NCBI GenBank assembly: GCA_946494335.1
Contig: CAMMBV010000012.1
Coordinates: forward strand, 1 to 64,000
Length of the DNA stretch: 64,000 nucleotides
From: an uncultured Ruminococcus sp.
Lineage (GTDB): Bacteria > Bacillota > Clostridia > Lachnospirales > Lachnospiraceae
Direction: 5' to 3'
In this document: positions 16,677 through 24,437 of the stretch, in pieces
Numbering within the stretch: position 1 is the first letter of the stretch
How the letters are laid out: every line of letters starts with the position of its first letter
Made by a program: the position numbers and the translations under genes
Notes under the pieces: model-generated
Database searches by the model: none
Seen by the model: only the letters and a program-made list of their open reading frames with translations
What the model was told of the DNA's origin: nothing

Positions 16677-17473
16677 CGTCCTCCTTTCATCAGCTGCCGC
16701 TCAAGAAACGTCAGCACAAGTCCCAGTGCCGCCCCGATCACACCCACACAGATCATGGAGGCAATGATAATATCCGGACGGTAAATACCGCGGCACAGAT
16801 TGATCAGATATCCCAGACCGGCCGTAGCCGCCAGCATTTCCGCACCGATAATGGTGGACCAGGCTACTCCCAGTCCCACACGCATACCTGTCAATATAAA
16901 GGGAATGGAAGATGGTATGGCGATTTTACGGAGAATTTCACCTTTTGAAGCCCCGAAGGTCTGCCCCACCCATATATGTACTTCTTTCGTCTGCCGTATC
17001 CCCGTATATGCATTGACCAGCGCCGGTCCAAAAGTCGCCAGTGCAATGACAATTACTTTCGGAAGCATGCCGATGCCAAAAAGCAGAATAAAAAGCGGCG
17101 TCCAGGCAATTCCCGGTATGGGACGGATAAAATCAAAGATTGGATTGACAAACATATCCGCCTTCTCATACCAGCCCATCAGAATTCCCAGCGGAATTCC
17201 CACCAGACAGCCGATCACGTATCCTGTCAATGTCACTTTCAGGCTGGCCCAAAGATGCACCTGCATGGTAGCTCCGTCAGGATTTTTATTGGAAAACTTG
17301 TCAATCAGCGTCTGAAATACTTTTATGGGCCCCGGCAGTACATTTTCTTTTATGGTTCCCAGGCTCCCTTCCGTAAACAGCCACCAGACAAAGAAAAACA
17401 GTACTACTGAAAGCACTGACAGCCAGATATACGAATGTTTCTTCTTTTTCCCTCTTGCTTTTTTTGCTGTCAT
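16670..17473 (-). CDS. ABC transporter permease (SsuC/TauC type), first
   Basis: The 267-residue permease has a lysine-rich N-terminus (MTAKKARGKKKK), a first helix, and an EAA loop in VGQTFGASKGEILRKIAIP, followed by GVAWSTIIGAEML. The ATG at 17473 follows AGGAGG by six bases and is clearly the start. An upstream in-frame ATG at 17554 would place coding sequence over a strong hairpin and has no ribosome binding site. It overlaps the second permease gene by seven bases. Confidence 0.88.
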   Translation of the reverse strand: MTAKKARGKKKKHSYIWLSVLSVVLFFFVWWLFTEGSLGTIKENVLPGPIKVFQTLIDKFSNKNPDGATMQVHLWASLKVTLTGYVIGCLVGIPLGILMGWYEKADMFVNPIFDFIRPIPGIAWTPLFILLFGIGMLPKVIVIALATFGPALVNAYTGIRQTKEVHIWVGQTFGASKGEILRKIAIPSSIPFILTGMRVGLGVAWSTIIGAEMLAATAGLGYLINLCRGIYRPDIIIASMICVGVIGAALGLVLTFLERQLMKGGRW

Positions 17474-17514
17474 TTTACTCCTCCTGTCCTGATCTTTCCC
17501 GATCTTAATAAACT

Positions 17515-17545
17515 GCCCCTGCGCCCGATGTAAAAGCGCAGGGGC
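17515..17545 (-). promoter_or_regulatory. Intercistronic hairpin between binding-protein and permease genes
   Basis: GCCCCTGCGC (17515-17524) and GCGCAGGGGC (17536-17545) form a perfect 10-bp stem in the gap after the substrate-binding protein gene. There is no proper T-run. Such structures protect the 3' end of the binding-protein message or act as partial terminators, so that the binding protein is made in excess. Confidence 0.75.
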
Positions 17546-17563
17546 GTTATACACTATCCCTTA

Positions 17564-18697
17564 TCAGTATCCTTCCGGAAGTTTAACGGTAATGGAAACT
17601 CCCGTCGCCTCTTCCAGCAGATCCTTGTTTATGCTCTCCGCCACTGTCTTTGCACTTCCCTCTTCCAGAAGCCCCAGCTTCGTCAGCTCTTCCGCCGAGA
17701 AAACCACGTGATTTCCGTATTCCAGATCCTTTAACTTGTCGTAGGAGTACAGATCACGGACCTCTATCTCTGTACGCATCTCATCTTCTGTATATTCCGT
17801 TCCCTGTTCTTTAAAGAATTCCATGCCCTGTTCAAATTCCAGATCTTCATCATTCTGAATTTCATCCAGCGCTTTAAATACCGCCTTTAAGGTCAGCACA
17901 ATATCGTCCCGGTTGCTGTCCAAATATGTATTGGGCACAATAACGGTGGAACCGGTTCCCACGCCGGTGATATCCTCATACGTTCCCAGACATACCATAC
18001 CGGCCGCCTCAGCTGCCGCACAGTAATTCATGGAAAGGGCAGCGCCGTCCACCTCCCCGCTGATCAGCGCATTATAGCAGGAGGCCAGATCCATGCTCAC
18101 CAGATTGTAATCGTCCTGCTCCAGATTGGAATAGTAGGAATCCACCATAATCTGCTGAATGGTTCCAAGAGTTACGGCAAAACTCAGTCCCGCAGCCGTA
18201 TCTGCGTTTCCGTACACATCCGGAGCATCCTTACCGTACTCTCCCTGAACGTCCACAACCGGACAGTCCGGATTCACATAAACAGCCAGACCTTTTCCGT
18301 CGTCACAATCTGCCACCATGGTATAGTCACCCGTAGCCAGGGGATACACTCCGGCAAACCCGTTAAAGCCTATATCGGCTTCGCCCGCAGACAGCGCTTC
18401 ATTCTGAAGTGTTCCGTTCACAAAGTACGTGATGTTTGTATCCAGACCCACTTCATCAAAATATCCCATTTTGTCTGCGTACCATACCGCAAGTCCATCC
18501 GTATTGATCAGCGCAGCGATGTTTACCGTTTCCCCACTGGGCGTTGGCTCACCGCTGTCTGCTGTTTCCCCGGATGAGGCGGCGGATTCCGTCTCCTTCT
18601 CCGAAGAAGTCTCTGCTTTTTCTCCTCCACATGCACACAGAGAGACTGTCATCAGCGCTGCCATTGCCAGACTAAGAATTCGTTTTCTGTTTTTCAT
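17564..18697 (-). CDS. ABC transporter substrate-binding lipoprotein (NMT1/SsuA type)
   Basis: The 377-residue product has a lipoprotein signal with MAALMTVSLCACGG as the lipobox region (Cys about 21-23), a low-complexity Ser/Glu linker, and a two-lobed binding domain of the SsuA/NMT1 kind. The domain starts with VNIAALINTDGLAVWYADK and includes GYFDEVGLD and GEADIGFNGFAG. The family binds sulfonates, taurine, nitrate-like anions or pyrimidine precursors. With a cytoplasmic sulfatase in the operon, a sulfated or sulfonated organic compound is the best guess. The start follows AAGGAGG. It is the first gene of the operon; the promoter element is described separately. Confidence 0.88.
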   Translation of the reverse strand: MKNRKRILSLAMAALMTVSLCACGGEKAETSSEKETESAASSGETADSGEPTPSGETVNIAALINTDGLAVWYADKMGYFDEVGLDTNITYFVNGTLQNEALSAGEADIGFNGFAGVYPLATGDYTMVADCDDGKGLAVYVNPDCPVVDVQGEYGKDAPDVYGNADTAAGLSFAVTLGTIQQIMVDSYYSNLEQDDYNLVSMDLASCYNALISGEVDGAALSMNYCAAAEAAGMVCLGTYEDITGVGTGSTVIVPNTYLDSNRDDIVLTLKAVFKALDEIQNDEDLEFEQGMEFFKEQGTEYTEDEMRTEIEVRDLYSYDKLKDLEYGNHVVFSAEELTKLGLLEEGSAKTVAESINKDLLEEATGVSITVKLPEGY

Positions 18698-18741
18698 ATG
18701 CTTCCTCCTTGATTTTCCTTTCTTTTCTGATTTTTATATGT

Positions 18742-18805
18742 ATTTTACAAAAATAACCCTTTAATTTCACTATTGTTTTCCCAGATATGTCATAAGAAAC
18801 TACAG
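18742..18805 (-). promoter_or_regulatory. Candidate AraC-controlled promoter of the sulfatase/ABC operon, copy B
   Basis: TTTCACTA (18765-18772), 18 bases, then CATAAGAAACTACAG (18791-18805) repeat the element found beside the AraC gene with 22 of 23 core bases identical and the same spacing. On the minus strand the proximal block stands 17 bp from TAAAAT (18742-18747), which lies 45 bases upstream of the binding-protein start. The rest of the 325-bp gap (18806-18924) shows no further gene or motif I can support. Confidence 0.65.
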
Positions 18806-18924
18806 ATTCTTTATGTTTCCCGTATTTTTTGCACAAAAAAACGCAGGCAGTTCATGATTTTCTATCACAAACAGCCTGTGCTTATTCTTACTTCTGCTTA
18901 CAGAAATTTGATTTCTCAAAGCAC

Positions 18925-18974
18925 AAACATATGTTCTGTTTTTTATTGTAAAACCTCCGCCGGTATAATATAAT
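18925..18974 (+). promoter_or_regulatory. LexA-like box and promoter of the Y-family polymerase gene
   Basis: AAACATATGTTC (18925-18936) differs at one base from the Gram-positive SOS consensus GAACN4GTTC. Ten bases downstream are TTGTAA (18946-18951), a 17-bp spacer and TATAAT (18969-18974), 49 bases before the ATG. A DNA-damage polymerase is a classic LexA target. Confidence 0.7.
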
Positions 18975-19022
18975 ACTGATAAAGACATACTAACCATGAC
19001 CTTACCAAAAAGGAGCTGAACC

Positions 19023-20396
19023 ATGGAACAGAACCGTACTTATATTGCCATTGATCTGAAAAGCTTTTATGCATCTGTGGAGTGCGTGGTGCGAGGACTG
19101 GATCCTCTGACTGCCAATCTGGTGGTGGCCGACTCCTCCCGAACGGAAAAAACCATCTGCCTGGCGGTCTCACCTTCATTAAAAAAATACGGTTTGTCCG
19201 GACGCAGCCGTCTGTTTGAAGTGCAGCAAACTTTAAAAAAAATAGAGAGGCAGACCGGCCATCGGATCTCATATATCACTGCCCCGCCCCGGATGGCTCT
19301 GTATATGAAATATTCCGGGGATATTTACTCTGTTTATCTGAAATACATCAGCGCCGAGGATATTCATGTATACTCCATCGACGAGTGCTTTTTTGATATT
19401 ACAGACTATCTTTCTCTTTATCACATGAATGCCCGGCAGCTGACAAAGACCATACTGCTGGACGTTCAGAAAAAAACCGGAATCCCTGCCACCGCCGGAA
19501 TCGGAACCAATCTTTATCTTTGCAAAATTGCGCTGGATATAGTGGCAAAACATATGGACGCAGATAAAGACGGCGTCCGCATCGGTGAGTTAGACGAACA
19601 CTCTTACCGCTCCCTTCTCTGGGACCATCGGCCGCTCACCGATTTCTGGCGTATTGGGAAAGGCACGGCCCGTACGCTGGAAAAAAATCATATCTATACC
19701 ATGGGTGATCTGGCGGAGGCTTCCCTTGGCCGTGAAGACTGGCTTTATAAAACTTTCGGCATCGACGCAGAGCTTCTGATTGATCACGCCTGGGGATATG
19801 AGCCGTGTACCATGGCGGATATCAAAGCCTATCACCCCAAAACCAGCTCCATCGGTTCCGGTCAGGTACTGCCCCGGGGATACTCTTATGAAGAGGCACG
19901 AATCATTCTTCAGGAAATGACAGATGAGCTGATCCTGGATCTGGCCGATAAAAATCTTGCCACGGATTCCATCACTATGCACATCGGATATGACCGGGAA
20001 AATGTAGATTCCGGTAAATACCGTGGGAAACTTCACACAGACCATTACGGCCGTCAGGTTCCCCAGCCGGCTCACGGAACCGCCAACCTGGAAACCCCCG
20101 CCTCCGGTACCGGCAGGATTACAAAAGCGGTGATGGATCTGTATGACCGGATAGCAGATCCACGGCTTTTAGTACGCCGCGTCACGCTGACAGCTAACCG
20201 GGTGGTGGATGACAGCTATACGCAGCTGGATCTTTTTTCAGATCCAGAGAAACTGGAAAAAGAGAAAAATCTCCAGCACGCCGTACTGGAAATCAGAAAG
20301 AAATTCGGCAAAAACGCCCTTCTAAGAGGCACCAGTCTGCAGCAGGGTGCCACCGCCATTGAACGTCACGGCCAGATCGGCGGGCATCGCGCCTGA
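19023..20396 (+). CDS. Y-family DNA polymerase (UvrX/UmuC-like)
   Basis: This error-prone translesion polymerase has 457 residues. Catalytic motifs are visible: IAIDLKSFYASVEC at the N-terminus (first metal Asp and steric-gate region) and YSIDECFFDITDY near residue 118 (second Asp and Glu). A helix-hairpin-helix region near residues 210-230 and a little-finger domain follow. Compared with Pol IV (about 350 residues) it is longer, matching the Gram-positive UvrX branch. It starts seven bases after AGGAG and is followed 13 bases later by a YolD-like gene, the standard partner of this branch. A LexA-like box upstream suggests SOS induction. Confidence 0.9.
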   Translation: MEQNRTYIAIDLKSFYASVECVVRGLDPLTANLVVADSSRTEKTICLAVSPSLKKYGLSGRSRLFEVQQTLKKIERQTGHRISYITAPPRMALYMKYSGDIYSVYLKYISAEDIHVYSIDECFFDITDYLSLYHMNARQLTKTILLDVQKKTGIPATAGIGTNLYLCKIALDIVAKHMDADKDGVRIGELDEHSYRSLLWDHRPLTDFWRIGKGTARTLEKNHIYTMGDLAEASLGREDWLYKTFGIDAELLIDHAWGYEPCTMADIKAYHPKTSSIGSGQVLPRGYSYEEARIILQEMTDELILDLADKNLATDSITMHIGYDRENVDSGKYRGKLHTDHYGRQVPQPAHGTANLETPASGTGRITKAVMDLYDRIADPRLLVRRVTLTANRVVDDSYTQLDLFSDPEKLEKEKNLQHAVLEIRKKFGKNALLRGTSLQQGATAIERHGQIGGHRA

Positions 20397-20409
20397 GAAA
20401 GGATGAAAA

Positions 20410-20835
20410 ATGGAATATTTCAACTTAAATGCAGAAGAAAAATACAAAGACATTATACATCGAACCCGCCCCTGCACAGAAGATTCCAAAATTCGTCATC
20501 CCAGAATGCCCGCCGCAGATCGGGCAAAAATTTTCGCGCCTTTCTCCGCCCTGAAAGGCTACGAGACCGTCATCCAGGAGCGACAAAAAGAAATTCTCCT
20601 TATCTCCAGACCTCTTTTGTCAGAAGATGCGACGGAAACCCTTTCCCGCAAACTTAATCAGCTGAAAAAAGGAATGCAGATGCAGATCACCTGTTTTCAG
20701 GAAGATGAAAAAGCCGCTCCCCTGGGAAGCATACAGACACATGCAGGGACTATTGCTTTTATAGATCCCATTCAAAAATTTCTCATTCTGGACGGGATCA
20801 GGATTTATTTTGATGACATTCTGGAACTTTCTTAA
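20410..20835 (+). CDS. YolD-like family protein
   Basis: The 141-residue protein carries the YolD pattern: RHPRMPAADRAKIFAPFSAL near residues 28-48, then YETVIQERQKEIL and a C-terminal beta-rich half ending IDGI-like LDGIRIYFDDILEL. YolD-like proteins are encoded beside UvrX-type polymerases in Firmicutes and plasmids and may act as UmuD-like partners; the mechanism is not known. Its ATG follows AAAGGATG and lies 13 bases after the polymerase stop, in one operon. Confidence 0.85.
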   Translation: MEYFNLNAEEKYKDIIHRTRPCTEDSKIRHPRMPAADRAKIFAPFSALKGYETVIQERQKEILLISRPLLSEDATETLSRKLNQLKKGMQMQITCFQEDEKAAPLGSIQTHAGTIAFIDPIQKFLILDGIRIYFDDILELS

Positions 20836-20966
20836 ATTTATCTTCTATGATTTAAAACCACATCTGAAAAGACACCGCATGTTTTTCTGCGCCGAGCCCG
20901 CTTTTATGATATACTGGATTTATCAGATCAGGCTTTTAGCCGACTGAATGCGGGGGAGGATTACAG

Positions 20967-22175
20967 ATGGATAAGAAGTGGGAAAAAAGAAGAAAACGCG
21001 TATTTGAGGTGGTGGAGGTTGCGGCAGCTTTTGATCCTCTCAGCCGCTTTTATGATTTTTTTAATGTATTCTGCATTATTCTTAATCTGGCCGCCAGCAT
21101 CATGGATACTTACGATAATCTGCGGGTGGCGTACGGCGGTCTGTTTTTTGCGCTGAATGAGGCCACTGTTGCTCTCTTCTTTCTCGATTACCTGCTGAGA
21201 CTGTGGACGGCAAAGTATCTTTATCCTGACTGCACGGAAGGCCGGGCTGTCACAAAATATGTCTGTTCCTTCACGGGAATCATCGACCTGCTTTCTTTCC
21301 TGCCTCATTATCTTCCCATATTTTTTCCGTCCGGCGCCGTCGCATTCCGTATGCTGAGGATCATGCGCATCTTCCGCCTGTTCCGAATCAACGCCTATTA
21401 CGACTCCCTGAATGTAATCACGGAAGTACTGATCAGCAAAAAGCAGCAGTTATTTTCCTCTGTCTTTATCATATTGATGCTGATGCTGGCTTCCAGTCTG
21501 TGCATGTACAGTCTGGAGCACAATGCCCAGCCGGAAGTATTTACCAATGCCTTTTCCGGAATCTGGTGGTCCGCCTCCACTTTGCTCACCGTAGGATACG
21601 GGGATATCTATCCCATCACCACCGCCGGCAAAATGCTGGGAATTTTCATCACCTTTCTGGGCGTGGGTATGGTGGCCATCCCCACCGGTATCATATCCGC
21701 CGGATTTGTTGATCAGTACTCCCGCATAAAAAGGATGAGCGAATACGGTCATGAATCGCCCATCCATTTCATAAAAATTCATCTGCGGGAAAATGACCGC
21801 TGGGTAAACCGTACCATAGCACAGCTTCATCTTCCTGCAGGAGTTATTGTTGCCGCTATACGCAGAGAGCAGAGAATCCTGGTTCCCCGCGGAAATATGG
21901 TTCTCCATGCCAATGACATTATGGTTCTTGGCGCAGAATCCTTTCAGGATGACAAGGAGCACATCAATCTCAAAGAACTGACGCTTCAGAAAAACCATCC
22001 CTGGATCGGAGAGCGTATCCGGGAGCTGGATATCTCCCGCCACACTATCATAGTTTTAGTTAAACGAAGAAAGAAAGTGCTGATTCCCAATGGAAATATG
22101 ATTCTGCGGGAAGGAGACGTGGTCATCCTCTATACCCAGACTCATATTTCCACGGCTACGGATCTTGAAATATAG
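20967..22175 (+). CDS. Voltage-gated potassium channel with C-terminal RCK/TrkA-C region
   Basis: The 402-residue product has six membrane helices. The fourth is a voltage sensor with regularly spaced arginines (FRMLRIMRIFRLFRINAYYD). The pore loop contains the K+ selectivity filter LLTVGYGDIYP near residue 212. The cytoplasmic half (about residues 250-402) has two TrkA-C-like segments, each with LVPRGN or LIPNGN and then a DIMVLG or DVVILY strand, suggesting ligand gating. The start follows GGGGGAGG. The gene is convergent with the topoisomerase gene with only five bases between the stops and no clear terminator. Confidence 0.88.
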   Translation: MDKKWEKRRKRVFEVVEVAAAFDPLSRFYDFFNVFCIILNLAASIMDTYDNLRVAYGGLFFALNEATVALFFLDYLLRLWTAKYLYPDCTEGRAVTKYVCSFTGIIDLLSFLPHYLPIFFPSGAVAFRMLRIMRIFRLFRINAYYDSLNVITEVLISKKQQLFSSVFIILMLMLASSLCMYSLEHNAQPEVFTNAFSGIWWSASTLLTVGYGDIYPITTAGKMLGIFITFLGVGMVAIPTGIISAGFVDQYSRIKRMSEYGHESPIHFIKIHLRENDRWVNRTIAQLHLPAGVIVAAIRREQRILVPRGNMVLHANDIMVLGAESFQDDKEHINLKELTLQKNHPWIGERIRELDISRHTIIVLVKRRKKVLIPNGNMILREGDVVILYTQTHISTATDLEI

Positions 22176-22180
22176 ACAGA

Positions 22181-24427
22181 TCATGACACGCGGATTTTCG
22201 TTCCTTTCGTATCCCGCTTGCCAAGTTTCAGCTTATTCAGCACCACATCCTTTTCGTGATAGGTGATGGTATAATCCATGCGGCTTTCAATCAGATAGCC
22301 ATGTGCAACCTCATCGCCCTCCGCCAACCGTATACCCCGAACGCCGATGGCCGTTTTTTTCTTTTCCGGGATCTCTTCTTTCAAAAACCGCAGGAAATAT
22401 CCCTCCCGGCTCTGAAGCACCACATAATCCATGGTATCCGCCGGCTGCACGAATACAACTTCGTCATCCGGCGCCAGTTTTGTGGCGGCAATGGTTCGCT
22501 TCGCCACATCAAACTCCGAACCGTCCACCTGCTTGAGCATCCCTTTTCTGGTCATAAACACCAGCTTCTGACTTTTCAGTTCACCAAGCGCTCCCAGATA
22601 TAAAAGTTTCTCCTTTGCGATACTGTAATTCCCGTAATTGTCGATGGGCATTCCCTTGTCTCTCAGTCTGCCAGAGGGCAGATCCAGCACCTTTACGGTG
22701 TGCATCCGCCCCTGTTCTGTAAAGATACAGAGTTTGTCCATGTTGCTGCAGCAGAAACTGTACTGATACTCTTCCCGAATAGTCTCCTGGTTTCTTTCCC
22801 AGATCCCCTTATCCACCGTCTTGATATAGCCAAAACGATCCATCAGGACGCCCACTTCGGCCTCTTCCACTTTCTTTTCCTCAAAGACAGCCTCTCCTGC
22901 ATTGATAACCTGGGTTCTCCTGGGCCTTCCGTATTCTTTTTTAATCCGGTCCAGTTCTTTTATAATCACTGCAGACATGGAATCATAGTTATTCAGGATA
23001 TCCTCGTACCGCGCAATATTGCGAAGGGTCTGTTCATGCTCCTTCATCAGCGTCTCAATTTCCAGTCCGATCAGTTTATAAAGGCGCATTTCCAGTATAG
23101 CCTCTGCCTGCCGTTTCGTAAAATGAAGTCTGGAAGCCGCTTTTTCAGACGCTTTCTTCTTAAAACGGATTCCATTTGTCACACCCATGGTCAGACAGTC
23201 CTTCACCTGCTGCTGATTTTGACTTCCTCTCAAAATTTCGATAATCAGATCAATCACATCACAGGCTGCGATCAGGCCCTCCTGAATTTCTTTCTTTTCC
23301 TGTTCTTTATTCAGCAGATTCTGATACTTTCGGGTTGTCATCTCAAACTGAAAATCCACATGATGCTCAATCACCTGCTTCAGACTTAACGTTTCCGGCT
23401 TTTTATTCGCCACCGCCAGCATATTTACGCCGAAGGTATCCTCCAGCCGTGTTTTTTTATACAGCATGTTGATCAGATTGTCCACATCCGTTCCCTTTTT
23501 CAGTTCCAAAACGATGCGGATTCCTTCTTTGGAAGACTGGTTGGAGATATCTGCAATGTCCGTCGTCTTCTTTGTCTCCACCAGCTGCGCCACATCATTT
23601 AAAAATTTTCCGATGTTGGCGCCGATCATGGTATAGGGTATTTCTGTAATCACCAGAAGCTGCCGGCCGCCTTTTCCCTTCTCCACTTCCACTTTTCCCC
23701 TGAGACGGATTTTGCCCATGCCTTTTTCGTAAATGGACTGCAGGTCGTCTTTGTTTACCACGATGCCTCCCGTTGGGAAATCCGGACCCTTGATGTACTT
23801 CATAAGCTCCGCCACGGTGATATCGTTGTTCTTCATATATGCTTTTACGCCGTCCGCCACCTCAGCCAGATTGTGGGGCGGGATGCTGGTTGCCATTCCC
23901 ACCGCTATTCCATCCGCGCCGTTTACCAGAAGGTTGGGAATCCGTACCGGCAGAACTTCCGGCTCTTTTTCCGTTTCATCGAAATTGGGAACAAATTCCA
24001 CCACATTTTTATCCATATCACTCAGATAAACATCTTGGGTGATTTTCATAAGCCGCGCCTCTGTGTAACGCATGGCGGCAGCGCCGTCCCCTTCGATAGA
24101 CCCAAAGTTCCCATGCCCGTCCACCAGAGCTTCGCCTTTTTTAAACTCCTGGGCCATTACCACCAACGCGTCATAGATGGAGCTGTCCCCGTGGGGATGG
24201 TATTTTCCCATGGTATCGCCCACGATACGGGCGCATTTCCGGTAGGGCCGGTCATAGCGGATTCCCAGCTCATACATATCATAAAGCGTCCTTCTCTGCA
24301 CCGGCTTCAGGCCGTCCCTTACATCCGGCAGCGCTCTGGCCACAATCACACTCATGGCATAATCGATATAGGACTTCTGCATGACGTCGGAGTATTCTGT
24401 TTTTATAATCTGTTCCCTGTCACTCAT
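22181..24427 (-). CDS. parC: Type IIA topoisomerase subunit A (topoisomerase IV ParC-like)
   Basis: The 748-residue product is the DNA-cleaving subunit. It shows the quinolone-resistance region GKYHPHGDSSIYDALVVMAQ, the catalytic tyrosine context AAMRYTEARL near residue 121, and a C-terminal beta-pinwheel. The GyrA box (QRRGGKG) of true gyrase is not evident and the C-terminal domain is short, favouring topoisomerase IV or a second gyrase-like enzyme. Quinolone-target positions hold Ser and Asp, the sensitive-type residues. It follows the ParE-like gene by ten bases. Confidence 0.9.
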   Translation of the reverse strand: MSDREQIIKTEYSDVMQKSYIDYAMSVIVARALPDVRDGLKPVQRRTLYDMYELGIRYDRPYRKCARIVGDTMGKYHPHGDSSIYDALVVMAQEFKKGEALVDGHGNFGSIEGDGAAAMRYTEARLMKITQDVYLSDMDKNVVEFVPNFDETEKEPEVLPVRIPNLLVNGADGIAVGMATSIPPHNLAEVADGVKAYMKNNDITVAELMKYIKGPDFPTGGIVVNKDDLQSIYEKGMGKIRLRGKVEVEKGKGGRQLLVITEIPYTMIGANIGKFLNDVAQLVETKKTTDIADISNQSSKEGIRIVLELKKGTDVDNLINMLYKKTRLEDTFGVNMLAVANKKPETLSLKQVIEHHVDFQFEMTTRKYQNLLNKEQEKKEIQEGLIAACDVIDLIIEILRGSQNQQQVKDCLTMGVTNGIRFKKKASEKAASRLHFTKRQAEAILEMRLYKLIGLEIETLMKEHEQTLRNIARYEDILNNYDSMSAVIIKELDRIKKEYGRPRRTQVINAGEAVFEEKKVEEAEVGVLMDRFGYIKTVDKGIWERNQETIREEYQYSFCCSNMDKLCIFTEQGRMHTVKVLDLPSGRLRDKGMPIDNYGNYSIAKEKLLYLGALGELKSQKLVFMTRKGMLKQVDGSEFDVAKRTIAATKLAPDDEVVFVQPADTMDYVVLQSREGYFLRFLKEEIPEKKKTAIGVRGIRLAEGDEVAHGYLIESRMDYTITYHEKDVVLNKLKLGKRDTKGTKIRVS

Positions 24428-24437
24428 CTGTTACCTC

